A DNA stretch of 64,000 nucleotides from Pseudomonadota bacterium. GTDB lineage: Bacteria; Pseudomonadota; Alphaproteobacteria; Rhizobiales; Xanthobacteraceae. A program made the position numbers and the translations under genes. Shown one piece after another: positions 53,680 through 62,480 of the stretch. The notes beneath the pieces were generated by a model. That model was given only the letters and a program-made list of their open reading frames with translations, was not told where the DNA came from and did no database searches. The stretch lies in assembly GCA_023404675.1 (NCBI GenBank), contig JAEYAW010000034.1:1-64000 (forward strand), given 5' to 3'. Position 1 is the stretch's first letter. Every line of letters starts with the position of its first letter.

Positions 53680-55428
53680 TCAATAGCCCGCCGCCGTCGC
53701 GCCGCGCGTGCGCGGATCGGGGCCGCCGTATAAACCGTCCGGCGCAGCGGCGATGGAATTGACGGACGTCTGCCCGAGCGGCTGCGCGATGGTGTGCCCG
53801 CGCGCGCGCAGAGCATCGAGGATATCGGGCGAAAAGCCCCGCTCGACCCGCACTTCGTCCGGCAGCCACTGGTGGTGCAGGCGCGGTCGCGCGACGGCCG
53901 TTGCAATATCCATGTCAAAGTCCAGCACGTTCACGATCACCTGCAGCGTGGCTGAGATGATCCGGCTGCCGCCGGGCGATCCGGTCACCAGCACCGGCCT
54001 GCCGTTCTTCAGCACGATAGTCGGCGTCATCGACGACAACGGCCGCTTGCCGGGCGCGGGCAGATTGGCCTCGAACCCGACGAGGCCATAGGCATTCGCA
54101 GCCCCCGGCGCGGCGGTGAAGTCGTCGAGCTCGTTGTTGAGCAGCACGCCGGTGCCCTCGGCGACGAGGCCGAGGCCGTAACTGAAGTTCAGCGTATAAG
54201 TGTTGCTCACCGCGTTGCCCGCCGTGTCCATCACGGAGAAATGCGTGGTGTTCTCTCCCTCGCGCGGAACGGCGGGCGCGGTGACCTGAACATCGTTCCA
54301 CGGCGTGGCCTGTGCCATATCAATGGTCTTGCGCTTGGCCGCAGCCACGTCCTTCGACAGCAGCTGCCTGAGCGGCGCGGCGACGAAATCGGCGTCGCCG
54401 AGATAGCGCGCGCGGTCCGCATAGCCGCGCTTCATCGCCTCGATCATCAGATGCAGCGTATCGACCGACCCGGCCCCAAGCGTGCCAAGCGGAAAGCCTT
54501 CCAGAATGTTGAGCGTCTCGACCAGCACCACGCCACCGGACGAAGGCTGCGGCATCGACACGATCGCGTGGCCGCGATAGGTGCCGCGCACCGGCTCGCG
54601 TTCGACGGCTCTGTAGCTTTTCAGATCGTCGGTGGTGATCAGGCCGCCGGCCGCCCTGACGGCCGCGGCGAGTTTTCCGGCGACCGGCCCCTCGTAGAAT
54701 CCTTTCGCGCCGTTGGCGGCGATGGCCTCCAGCGTATCGGCGAGATCCGTCTGCACGAGCCTGTCGCCAGCCTGAAGAGACGATCCGTCCGGACGCGAGA
54801 AAATCTTCGCCGACGCGGCCCACTTCGCCAACCGGCGGTGCCACTGCGGCAGCGTATCGGCGATATCGTCCTCGACCGGGAGTCCCTCGCGCGCCAGCGT
54901 GATCGCCGGCGCGATCAGTTCGGCCAGCGTGAACCGGCCGGAGCCATATTTCTCGTGCGCGAACACGAGACCTGCAACCGTGCCCGGCACGCCGACGCCG
55001 AGCGCGCTGTCCCGCGACTTCGCCGGATCGGGACGGCCGTCGGGCCCAAGGAACATCTCCCGCGTCGCGGCGGCAGGCGCAGTCTCGCGATAGTCGATCG
55101 CGACGTCGCGGCCGTCGGCCAGATGGATCACCATGAAGCCGCCGCCGCCGAGATTTCCCGCGCGCGGATAGGTCACCGCCATCGCGAAACCGGTGGCCAC
55201 CGCGGCATCGACCGCATTGCCGCCACGTGCGAGCACGTCGCGTCCAAGCTGCGCGGCACGCGTTTCCTGCGCCACGACCATCCCGTGGCTGGCGCGCGCC
55301 GCAGCAACGGGCTCCGCGAGTTCCCGGCGACCGCGCGCGTCCTGCGCCATCGTCGCGGTAACAGCGAAGAAGAAACAGGCGCCTGCGAGCGCGGCAGATG
55401 AGGTGCGGATGAACGAATATGCGACCAT
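53680..55428 (-). CDS. ggt: Gamma-glutamyltransferase (glutathione hydrolase)
   Basis: 582 residues. It cleaves glutathione or transfers its glutamyl group in the periplasm. It has a signal peptide (ALAGACFFFAVTATMAQDAR). The N-terminal large-subunit part contains AAVATGFAMAVTYPRAGNLG and GGGFMVIHLADGRD. The autoprocessing and catalytic Thr is in EGENTTHFSVMDTAGNAVSN (second Thr of NTTHFS). The small subunit ends with GLYGGPDPRTRGATAAGY. GAGGAG precedes the ATG at 55428, so this start is preferred over an upstream ATG at 55455. Confidence 0.95.
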   Translation of the reverse strand: MVAYSFIRTSSAALAGACFFFAVTATMAQDARGRRELAEPVAAARASHGMVVAQETRAAQLGRDVLARGGNAVDAAVATGFAMAVTYPRAGNLGGGGFMVIHLADGRDVAIDYRETAPAAATREMFLGPDGRPDPAKSRDSALGVGVPGTVAGLVFAHEKYGSGRFTLAELIAPAITLAREGLPVEDDIADTLPQWHRRLAKWAASAKIFSRPDGSSLQAGDRLVQTDLADTLEAIAANGAKGFYEGPVAGKLAAAVRAAGGLITTDDLKSYRAVEREPVRGTYRGHAIVSMPQPSSGGVVLVETLNILEGFPLGTLGAGSVDTLHLMIEAMKRGYADRARYLGDADFVAAPLRQLLSKDVAAAKRKTIDMAQATPWNDVQVTAPAVPREGENTTHFSVMDTAGNAVSNTYTLNFSYGLGLVAEGTGVLLNNELDDFTAAPGAANAYGLVGFEANLPAPGKRPLSSMTPTIVLKNGRPVLVTGSPGGSRIISATLQVIVNVLDFDMDIATAVARPRLHHQWLPDEVRVERGFSPDILDALRARGHTIAQPLGQTSVNSIAAAPDGLYGGPDPRTRGATAAGY

Positions 55429-55561
55429 CTGCGACTCCTCGTTGATGCGCCGCAAGACTGCAACGCAAAAAGCCGCGAGCGGCCGGATGCGATGTTAATC
55501 TATTGCACCTACCGGTGAGATGCCGACACACAAGTCGGGGACGTCATGGAGCAGCAGCCTG

Positions 55562-56956
55562 ATGGCTGATACGATAGCGCCGAGCGCAACCGGAAGCACA
55601 AACAAAGAACGGGTTTACCCCGGCCCCCGTGCGGTTGTCAGCTGGATCATGTTCGACTGGGCCGCCCAGCCTTACTTCACCCTGATCACGACTTTCGTAT
55701 TCGCTCCCTACTTTGCAACCGCCGTCGCGCCGGACCCTGCCACCGGGCAATCGCTTTGGGGATTCGCGACTGCCGCCGCCGGTCTTCTTATCGCGCTGAT
55801 GTCGCCCGTTCTCGGTGCCATCGCCGACGCCAGCGGCCGGCGCAAGCCTTGGATCGCGACCTTCGGTGCGCTGATCGTGATCGGCGCGAGCCTGCTGTGG
55901 CTGGCAAAGCCGGGCGAAACCTCCGCCATTGTTCCCGTGCTGATCGCCTTCGCCATCGCCACCATCGGCGTGGAATTCGCGACCGTCTTCAACAACGCCA
56001 TGATGCCGACGCTCGTACCGCCCAACCGGATCGGCCGGCTCTCCGGCACGGGATGGGCGGTCGGCTATATCGGCGGCATCCTCAGCCTGCTGTTCGTGCT
56101 CGGCTTCTGTGCCGCCAATCCGGTGACCGGCCGCACGCTGTTCGGGCTGACGCCGCTGTTCGGCTTCGATGCCGCCATGCGTGATGGCGACCGTTTCACC
56201 GGACCGCTGACGGCGATCTGGTTCGTGATCTTCACCCTGCCGATGTTTCTGTTCACGCCGGACTATCCGGCACGATATCCGGTGCGCGAGGCGATCCGTC
56301 ACGGACTGCGAACGCTGAAAGCCACGCTGAAGGAACTGCCGAAGAAGAAATCGCTGGCAGCCTTCCTGCTTGCCAACATGATCTATACGGACGGCCTCGT
56401 CTCGCTGTTCGCGTTCGGCGGCATCTATGCGGCGGGCACGTTCGGCTGGAACACGATCCAGATCGGCACCTTCGGCATCCTGCTGGCCATCGCCGGCACG
56501 TTCGGCGCATGGCTCGGCGGACGACTCGACGATCTGCTCGGCCCCAAGCGCGTGATCGCGGGAAGCATGAGCATCCTGCTGTTCGCAATCGCCGCGATCC
56601 TGCTGGTCGATCGCGATTCGATCTTCTTCATTCCCGTCACACCGCCCGTACCCGGCGGCGGCCTGTTCGCGGCTCCGGCGGAGAAAGCCTATCTGATCCT
56701 CGGCGGGCTGATCGGCTTTGCCGGCGGTCCGTTGCAGGCGGCCTCGCGCTCACTGCTGATCCGGCTGGCCCCCCGGGATCGCGTCGCGCAATTCTTCGGC
56801 CTGTTCGCGCTCACCGGAAAGGTGACCTCGTTCATCGGTCCGCTGCTGATCGGCATCGTCACCGCGACGACGGCCAGCCAGAAAGCGGGCATGTCGGTGC
56901 TGGTGTTCTTCTTCCTCGGCGGCCTCGCGCTGCTGTCGCGGGTGCGGGTGCCGTAA
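55562..56956 (+). CDS. MFS transporter, UMF1 (Atg22-like) family
   Basis: 464 residues with 11 or 12 membrane segments. The start RAVVSWIMFDWAAQPYFTLI is the UMF1 signature (unknown major facilitator, Atg22-like). Further blocks: PVLGAIADASGRRKPWIATF, VEFATVFNNAMMPTLVPPNR, GTFGAWLGGRLDDLLGPKRV and GLIGFAGGPLQAASRSLLIR. The substrate is unknown; yeast Atg22 exports amino acids from the vacuole. The ATG at 55562 gives the conserved start. It converges with the moeA-like gene. Confidence 0.92.
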   Translation: MADTIAPSATGSTNKERVYPGPRAVVSWIMFDWAAQPYFTLITTFVFAPYFATAVAPDPATGQSLWGFATAAAGLLIALMSPVLGAIADASGRRKPWIATFGALIVIGASLLWLAKPGETSAIVPVLIAFAIATIGVEFATVFNNAMMPTLVPPNRIGRLSGTGWAVGYIGGILSLLFVLGFCAANPVTGRTLFGLTPLFGFDAAMRDGDRFTGPLTAIWFVIFTLPMFLFTPDYPARYPVREAIRHGLRTLKATLKELPKKKSLAAFLLANMIYTDGLVSLFAFGGIYAAGTFGWNTIQIGTFGILLAIAGTFGAWLGGRLDDLLGPKRVIAGSMSILLFAIAAILLVDRDSIFFIPVTPPVPGGGLFAAPAEKAYLILGGLIGFAGGPLQAASRSLLIRLAPRDRVAQFFGLFALTGKVTSFIGPLLIGIVTATTASQKAGMSVLVFFFLGGLALLSRVRVP

Positions 56957-57006
56957 GACGCTGCGGGATCGCCCAGCGCCCCCCACCCACTTACAGGCGG
57001 GCTCGA

Positions 57007-58380
57007 TCATCCTGAAAATGGAATGAAACGCACAGTTTCACCTTCCCGGACATCGCCACGCTCGGCCTCAATGCGAACCAAGCCATCGGCGGTGGACAGC
57101 GGAGCGAGACGCGCGGACCCGCCGGGACCAAGAAGCTCGACAGCCTCGCAATCACCTTGCACCAGCCTCGCCGGCGCGAACTCCGTCCGCCCCGACCTGC
57201 GTCGCAATCCGTTCCGGGCGGGAAGCGCGCGTCCCTGCAAATCCGGCGCCGCGATTCCGAGCATCGCATGCAACATCGACCGGCCCAGAAGAAACCACGA
57301 TACGAAAGCCGCGAATGGATTGCCCGGCACGATCAGAACCGAGGCCTTGCCAAGCTGGCCAACCAAAGCCGGCTTGCCCGGTTTAATGGCGATCGAGAGC
57401 GTCCTCACGCGCGCCCCGGCGCGAAGCAGCGCCGCCCGTGCGATATCGTACTCCCCGACCGACGAGCTTCCGCTCATCACGATGAAGTCGCTGTCCGCCG
57501 CCAACTTCAGCAAGCCGACCCGCAGCGTTTCCGCATCGTCCCGGAAACAGCCGCCGTCCACCACATCGGCTCCTTCCTGCGCTGCCAATGCCAGCAACAT
57601 CGGCCTGTTGCTGTCGAAAACGGAGCCCCGCGCGAGTTCGTCGCCAGGCTGACGCAATTCATCTCCCGACGAGACAATCGTCATTCGCGGCGAACGCCGC
57701 ACTTCGATCCGGCTCGATCCCTGCGCCGCGAGAAGCGCGATTGAACGCGCGTTGAGGCGTGTACCCGCCGGAAGCAAGGGGATGCCGCGACGGGCATCCT
57801 CCCCGCGGACACGGATATTCGCGCCCACCCGAACCTCTGTCGTCAACCTGACGCGGCCGTGTTCGAGACGCGTCCGCTCCTGCATCACGACACGATCCGC
57901 GCCAGCAGGAATACGTGCACCGGTCGCGATGCCGACCGCGTAGCCCGGCGCCAGATCGCAGGGAACACCTCCCGCCCGAATTCCTTCGGCGCGAGCCAGA
58001 GCATAGATACCGTTCTGCCCGATGCCCGACAACGCGTAGCCATCCATTGCCGATTGGTCGAAACGGGGCAGATCATGCTGGGCGATCAGATCACGATGGA
58101 GATAACAACCGATCGCATTCCTGAGCGACACCTCCGCTCCGCCAGAAAGGACATCCGTGTGGTCAAGCGCGATCCGGATGGCGTCATCGAGCGCGAGCAG
58201 ACCATGCGCCGGCGAGCGCCGCACTTCTGTCGGATCGTAACACTGATCAGACTCCTCCAGAACGCGGTCCGGCAACGCCAGATCACTCATGCTTGCATTT
58301 CTGCCCGTCGGATCGACGATGGCCCGAGCCACTAGGTCCTGGCCATGCAGAAAAGCCGTCTCTTCAAAGCTTGCATCCAT
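57007..58380 (-). CDS. moeA: Divergent MoeA (molybdopterin molybdenumtransferase)
   Basis: 457 residues (427 from the alternative ATG at 58290). MoeA inserts molybdate into molybdopterin. Domains in order: the N-terminal region with LPRFDQSAMDGYALSGIGQN (canonical SAMDGYA), AVGIATGARIPAGADRVVMQ, the MoCF domain with RMTIVSSGDELRQPGDEL and IVMSGSSSVGEYDIARAALL (usually GGvSvGdyD, here GSSSVGEYD), IKPGKPALVGQLGKASVLIV and PGNPFAAFVSWFLLGRSML, and a C-terminal beta-barrel. It begins six bases after the ferredoxin gene and so belongs to the molybdoenzyme operon; it may be a dedicated copy for that enzyme. Confidence 0.93.
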   Translation of the reverse strand: MDASFEETAFLHGQDLVARAIVDPTGRNASMSDLALPDRVLEESDQCYDPTEVRRSPAHGLLALDDAIRIALDHTDVLSGGAEVSLRNAIGCYLHRDLIAQHDLPRFDQSAMDGYALSGIGQNGIYALARAEGIRAGGVPCDLAPGYAVGIATGARIPAGADRVVMQERTRLEHGRVRLTTEVRVGANIRVRGEDARRGIPLLPAGTRLNARSIALLAAQGSSRIEVRRSPRMTIVSSGDELRQPGDELARGSVFDSNRPMLLALAAQEGADVVDGGCFRDDAETLRVGLLKLAADSDFIVMSGSSSVGEYDIARAALLRAGARVRTLSIAIKPGKPALVGQLGKASVLIVPGNPFAAFVSWFLLGRSMLHAMLGIAAPDLQGRALPARNGLRRRSGRTEFAPARLVQGDCEAVELLGPGGSARLAPLSTADGLVRIEAERGDVREGETVRFIPFSG

Positions 58381-58386
58381 TGCGAA

Positions 58387-58710
58387 CTAACTCGCCAGAT
58401 TGCCTCCCTGCCCGAGCGCCTGCTTGCGGAGGAGAGCCCCCGCGAGCGGTGGCTGCTTGTGGCGGACGACCGGCAATTCGACGGATTTCTCCGCATTGAT
58501 CTCGATCCAGGACTCCCGCTCCGCATCCAGATCCATGTCCTCATAGATCGCATTGACCGGGCAGAGCGCGACGCACGCTCCGCAATCGATGCAGGCGGCC
58601 GGGTCGATATAGACCCGGTCGTCATCTCCATGAAAACAGGACACGGGACACACCGTCACGCAGTCCGTGAACCGGCACCCCGTGCAGTTCTCAGTCACAA
58701 CATACGGCAT
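58387..58710 (-). CDS. 7Fe-8S-type ferredoxin
   Basis: 107 residues. The start is MPYVVTENCTGCRFTDCVTV. Cluster ligands lie in the first CxxC...C...CP set (Cys 9, 12, 17 and 21) and in CIDCGACVALCP (Cys 40, 43, 46 and 50), giving a [3Fe-4S] and a [4Fe-4S] cluster as in FdxA-type ferredoxins, with a long C-terminal extension. The ATG at 58710 overlaps the stop of the molybdoenzyme gene (ATGA) and has GGAG eight bases upstream. It is likely the electron carrier of that enzyme. Confidence 0.94.
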   Translation of the reverse strand: MPYVVTENCTGCRFTDCVTVCPVSCFHGDDDRVYIDPAACIDCGACVALCPVNAIYEDMDLDAERESWIEINAEKSVELPVVRHKQPPLAGALLRKQALGQGGNLAS

Positions 58711-60902
58711 CAGGCAGGCTCCGCGATTTTGCCTGCATTCGCAGACATGCCAAGGGCCGGATCGTCGAGCGCGATCTTCGAGACCTGGACGAGATTGTCC
58801 GAGAACGTCGGCGCCTGCCCCATATTCGCCGTGCGGTTCGAACTGATCGAATTGACTGCGCTGCCCGACCGCGAATCCGAGGCCCAATGCCCCAGATAGC
58901 TCGCCACCACACCCTTCATCGTGTCGGTCGAGATGCGAGCCGTGCCGACAAACATCCCACGGTCATTGAAGACCCGCACCGAATCTCCATCGCCGATTCC
59001 GCGTGTCTGCGCGTCGTCCGGGTGCAGGATAACAACGGCGTCACCTTCCCGCTTCTGCTGCTTGCGCTCGTTCGCGTACTGTGAATTCAGAAATCCGTGC
59101 GCCTTGGGACTGATGATGTTCAGCGGATACTTCGCGGCGATCTCGGGCGCGCTGTCGGGCGATTCGAAAGGCGGAATGTAGGTCGGCACCGGATCGATAT
59201 AGCTTCCATCCTGGAGCGCCGCGTACCCGGACCGGAACGGCGGCGGAACGAAGTTTCCGTAGGCGGCGAGGCTCGACACAAATTCGCATTTGCCGGAGGG
59301 CGTCGCGAAATTGCCCTCCGCATGCGGCGCACGCGTATCCTTGTCGCCGATCAAGTTCCTCGCATAACCCTGCGTCTTGAGCTGCTCGAATGTCACGCCG
59401 CTCATGAATGGCGAACTCCAGTCGACAAAGTCGCGGATCATCTCCTCGTCGGTCCGCTTCCACTCCGGTTCGTTGAAACCCATCGTTTCGGCGAGAAGGC
59501 GGAACAGCTGCGCATTCGAAACCGTCTCGCCCGGCGGTTCGATCGCCTTGTTGTTGTAAGTCCAGTAGAAGTGTCCCCACGAAAACATCAGGTCGGTCTG
59601 TTCCGCCTGCATGGTCGCCGGCAACAGAATGTCGGCGTAGCGCGCAGTGTCGGTCATGAACAGATCGCTGACGACCGTAAACAGATCATCACGCATCAAC
59701 CCCTGCTTGATGCGCTCCTGGTCGGGCGCCTGAACCATGGGGTTCACGTTGTAGACCATCAACGACTTGATCGGCGGATCGGACACTTCCAGCAGAACCT
59801 TGCCGAGCTTGTTCAGATTGAACACCCGGGTGCCTTCCGTAATCCAGTCCGGCCGGGACATCGCGTCCCATTTGAGGGCGAAAGCCCCGAGCGTCAGGCC
59901 GATATAGCCGCCCCCCACATGCCGCCACGCGCCGACCAGCGCCGGCAGGCAATTGATGGCGCGAGACGCCTGCCCTCCGTTGCGGCTGCGCTCGATCGCA
60001 ACGCCCAGCCGGATAACCGAAGGCTGCTGCGTGGCATACTCACGCGACAGCGTCAGGATGTCCTCAACCGGGATGCCGGTGATGGCGGAAACCTTCTCGA
60101 CCGGGTACTCCGCCGCGCGCGCGGCAAGCTCGTCGAATCCGACGGTGTAGCGCTCGACATAATCGCGATCGTAGAGCCCTTCGGAGATGATCACGTTCAT
60201 CATGCCGAGAGCGAGGGCCGCATCGGTGCCCGGACGAATGGGGATATGCCAGTCGGCCTGGGCTGCTGTGCGGCTGCGCAGCGGATCGATGACGACGATC
60301 TTTGCGCCTCTCTGTTTGGCCTCCGAAATGAACGGCCAATGATGATTTCCGGTGCTGAGCGTGTTGACGGCCCAGAGCACAATGTAACGCGAATGAACAA
60401 GACTTTCCGGATCGACCCCCGTCGACGAACCGACCGTGAGGTGATTTCCAACGTCGCGGCCGACGCCGCAGAAGGTCTTTTCGGCGACAGTCGATCCGAG
60501 GCGATTGAAGAACGCATCGCCCACGGTCAGCCCGTTCACGATACCCTGCTGACCGAGATAGCTACAAGGCATGATCGCCTGCGATCCGAACTCATTGATG
60601 ATTCCGGTCCAGCGCGTTTTGATCTCCGCAAGCGCCTCGTCCCAGCTGATGCGCTCGAATTCCCCGGACCCCTTCGGTCCCACACGCTTCATGGGATAAA
60701 GCAGCCGGTTGGGATTGTAGTGATGCGAGGCGAAGTCGTTGAGCTTGGTGCACAGCCTTCCCTGCGTCACAGGGTGATCGCGGTCCCCCGTCACGTCAAC
60801 CAGCTTACCGTTCTCGACCGTGTAGATGAATGCGCATGTATCCGGACAGTCCTGCGGGCAGGCACCTCTGATCGTCGTCTTTGTCTCGGTGTTCATGTTC
60901 AA
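58710..60902 (-). CDS. Bis-MGD molybdopterin oxidoreductase, substrate unknown
   Basis: 730 residues of the DMSO-reductase superfamily. The N-terminal [4Fe-4S] motif is CPQDCPDTC (Cys 15, 19, 23) with the fourth ligand Cys51 in GRLCTK. Then follow RISWDEALAEIKTRW, EKTFCGVGRDVGNHLTVGSS, the NPxxT-like VLWAVNTLSTGNHHWPFISE, KIVVIDPLRSRTAAQADWHI, MVYNVNPMVQAPDQERIKQG, ARYADILLPATMQAEQTDL and a C-terminal molydopterin-dinucleotide-binding domain (PLNIISPKAHGFLNSQYANE, VRVFNDRGMFVGTARISTDT). There is no Tat signal, so it is cytoplasmic. It is followed by a ferredoxin and MoeA, and preceded by an NTF2-like gene and an ABC importer. The Mo ligand and substrate are not clear. Confidence 0.93.
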   Translation of the reverse strand: MNMNTETKTTIRGACPQDCPDTCAFIYTVENGKLVDVTGDRDHPVTQGRLCTKLNDFASHHYNPNRLLYPMKRVGPKGSGEFERISWDEALAEIKTRWTGIINEFGSQAIMPCSYLGQQGIVNGLTVGDAFFNRLGSTVAEKTFCGVGRDVGNHLTVGSSTGVDPESLVHSRYIVLWAVNTLSTGNHHWPFISEAKQRGAKIVVIDPLRSRTAAQADWHIPIRPGTDAALALGMMNVIISEGLYDRDYVERYTVGFDELAARAAEYPVEKVSAITGIPVEDILTLSREYATQQPSVIRLGVAIERSRNGGQASRAINCLPALVGAWRHVGGGYIGLTLGAFALKWDAMSRPDWITEGTRVFNLNKLGKVLLEVSDPPIKSLMVYNVNPMVQAPDQERIKQGLMRDDLFTVVSDLFMTDTARYADILLPATMQAEQTDLMFSWGHFYWTYNNKAIEPPGETVSNAQLFRLLAETMGFNEPEWKRTDEEMIRDFVDWSSPFMSGVTFEQLKTQGYARNLIGDKDTRAPHAEGNFATPSGKCEFVSSLAAYGNFVPPPFRSGYAALQDGSYIDPVPTYIPPFESPDSAPEIAAKYPLNIISPKAHGFLNSQYANERKQQKREGDAVVILHPDDAQTRGIGDGDSVRVFNDRGMFVGTARISTDTMKGVVASYLGHWASDSRSGSAVNSISSNRTANMGQAPTFSDNLVQVSKIALDDPALGMSANAGKIAEPA

Positions 60903-60942
60903 GACTCCATCGATTTGGGGGAACTGGTTGACGTTGTTTGGA

Positions 60943-61341
60943 TCAAGCGGAGTAAAGCTTTGCCGTGATCTTCCAATTTCCGCCGATACGCGCGAGCGCG
61001 AACACGTCTGTGCCCGTCACCTCGACCGATCCGAGCTTGAGCACGAACGGGACGAGGACGCTGGCAACAGGACCGGATACGGCCACTATCGGGTTGGAAT
61101 GAAACTCTTCGACATAGCCGTTGGCCGAATGAAGCGCCTCGACCTCCTCGATAAACTTCGGCAGCGCCGACACGGCGAGCTTCTCATCGGCGATCGCGCA
61201 GTGGGAAACTGTCGCTGTTTCGGCGAACGCTTCCAGAAAGAGTTTTTTATCGGCCGTGTGAACCGCCTTGAGATAGGTCGCGACGGTATCGAGCACGGCG
61301 CTCTCGTCGGTCACGAGAACGGCTTCAGCAGTCTGGGGCAT
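60943..61341 (-). CDS. NTF2/SnoaL-like protein
   Basis: 132 residues of the cystatin-like NTF2/SnoaL fold: SAVLDTVATYLKAVHTADKK, LFLEAFAETATVSHCAIADE, VSGPVASVLVPFVLKLGSVE and a C-terminal RIGGNWKITAKLYSA typical of putative lumazine-binding/SnoaL_4 proteins. The fold forms a pocket used by some members as an isomerase, dehydratase or binding protein. The ATG at 61341 follows AAGGAAAA. It lies 40 bases before the molybdoenzyme gene and 77 bases after the ABC ATPase gene, so it probably serves the same substrate. Function unknown. Confidence 0.85.
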   Translation of the reverse strand: MPQTAEAVLVTDESAVLDTVATYLKAVHTADKKLFLEAFAETATVSHCAIADEKLAVSALPKFIEEVEALHSANGYVEEFHSNPIVAVSGPVASVLVPFVLKLGSVEVTGTDVFALARIGGNWKITAKLYSA

Positions 61342-61374
61342 TGCATTTTCCTTTCAACTTCAGTTTGCAGTTAG

Positions 61375-61384
61375 AACGATCGTT
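61375..61384. promoter_or_regulatory. Palindrome AACGATCGTT in the ABC / NTF2-like gap
   Basis: A perfect 10-bp palindrome, extended imperfectly (TTAGAACGATCGTTATGTTC), in the only sizeable gap (77 bases) of the cluster, 34 bases upstream of the NTF2-like ATG. AACGATCGTT-type sites are typical of TetR-family operators. An internal promoter or operator here is a guess; I see no good -35/-10 pair. Confidence 0.35.
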
Positions 61385-61418
61385 ATGTTCAGGCGCAGGA
61401 TCTTCACGTGCGAGGCGG

Positions 61419-62480
61419 TCAATGCCTGCGCCCGTCAGAGTCAAAGATATGAATCCGTCGGGCGTCGAAGGTTATCCGCGATCCGAAATCCTCCTCACGG
61501 ACGATCTGGCCGGCGGCGCGGATCTTGATGAGCTTGTGGCCGAGCGTTGCGTTGACGATGCTGTATCCACCGAGCGGCTCGATCGAACTGATCCTGATGT
61601 CATGCGCCTGTGCCGTCGCATCCGGTGCGGGATGAATGTCCTCCGGCCGCACGCCCAGCGTCATCGCAGCGCCGGGGTGCAGCGGTTGCGGGAGCGCGAT
61701 CGGCACGGCGAGGGCTTCACAGACAAGTTGTCGGCCATCCGGGGAGACCTGCCCCTCGAACAGGTTCATCGGCGGCGATCCGACAACCCGCGCGACCGCC
61801 AGCGAATTGGGCTGGTTGTAGACGTCCTCCGGCGTGCCGATCTGAACGATCTGGCCGTCGATCATCACGGCGACCCGATCCGAGACTGCCATCACCTCCT
61901 CTTCGTCGTGAGAGACGTAGACGAAGGTCTGGTTGTTGGTGCGCTGTAGACGCTTGAGCTCGACCCGCATTTCCTCGCGCAGCCGCGCATCGAGCGCCGC
62001 GATCGGCTCGTCGAGCAGGATCGCGCGTCCATCCGCGGCCAGCGCGCGCCCGAGCGCGATCCGCTGACGCTCACCGCCGGACATCTGCGACGGGTTCTTG
62101 TGCAGGATGTGGCTTACATGGAGCACCTCGGACACGGCATCGAGCCGTGCAGCCACCTGCTCATCCGGAACGCCGCGTTCCGTCAGCGGAAAGATGATAT
62201 TCTCGCGTCCCGACATATGCGGGAACAGCGCGAGATTCTGGAACACCATCGAAATCTCGCGCTGCGACACCTCAAGCTCGCTCGCATCCATTCCACCGAG
62301 CATGACGCGGCCTTTGTCCGGCTTCAGCAGCCCGAGGATGAGCCGCAGGATCGATGTCTTTCCCGCCGACGGCGGTCCGAGGATGCCGAAGAACTCTCCC
62401 TTCTCCACCGTCAGATCGATCGGACCGAGCATGAAGGAGGGATAGGCCTTCGTCGCACCCTGGATACTGATCGCGCTCAT
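61419..62480 (-). CDS. ABC importer ATP-binding protein (MalK/UgpC-type), canonical motifs
   Basis: 353 residues. Walker A is GPPSAGKT (35-42), the Q-loop is in SMVFQNLALFPHMSGRENI, the signature QMSGGERQRIALGRAL (133-137 for MSGGE), Walker B AILLDEP (153-159) and the switch VSHDEEEVMAVSDRV. A C-terminal TOBE/OB regulatory domain (about 245-350, LGVRPEDIHPAPDATAQAHD) marks a CUT1-type carbohydrate/polyol importer. The start overlaps the stop of the previous ATPase by four bases. Two different ATPases in one importer recall the GlpS/GlpT pair of rhizobial glycerol transporters. Confidence 0.93.
   Translation of the reverse strand: MSAISIQGATKAYPSFMLGPIDLTVEKGEFFGILGPPSAGKTSILRLILGLLKPDKGRVMLGGMDASELEVSQREISMVFQNLALFPHMSGRENIIFPLTERGVPDEQVAARLDAVSEVLHVSHILHKNPSQMSGGERQRIALGRALAADGRAILLDEPIAALDARLREEMRVELKRLQRTNNQTFVYVSHDEEEVMAVSDRVAVMIDGQIVQIGTPEDVYNQPNSLAVARVVGSPPMNLFEGQVSPDGRQLVCEALAVPIALPQPLHPGAAMTLGVRPEDIHPAPDATAQAHDIRISSIEPLGGYSIVNATLGHKLIKIRAAGQIVREEDFGSRITFDARRIHIFDSDGRRH

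Noticed and set aside
59097..60968. Open frame of about 620 codons opposite the molybdoenzyme gene
   Set aside because: Antisense shadow; the minus-strand gene has Fe-S and MGD-binding motifs throughout.
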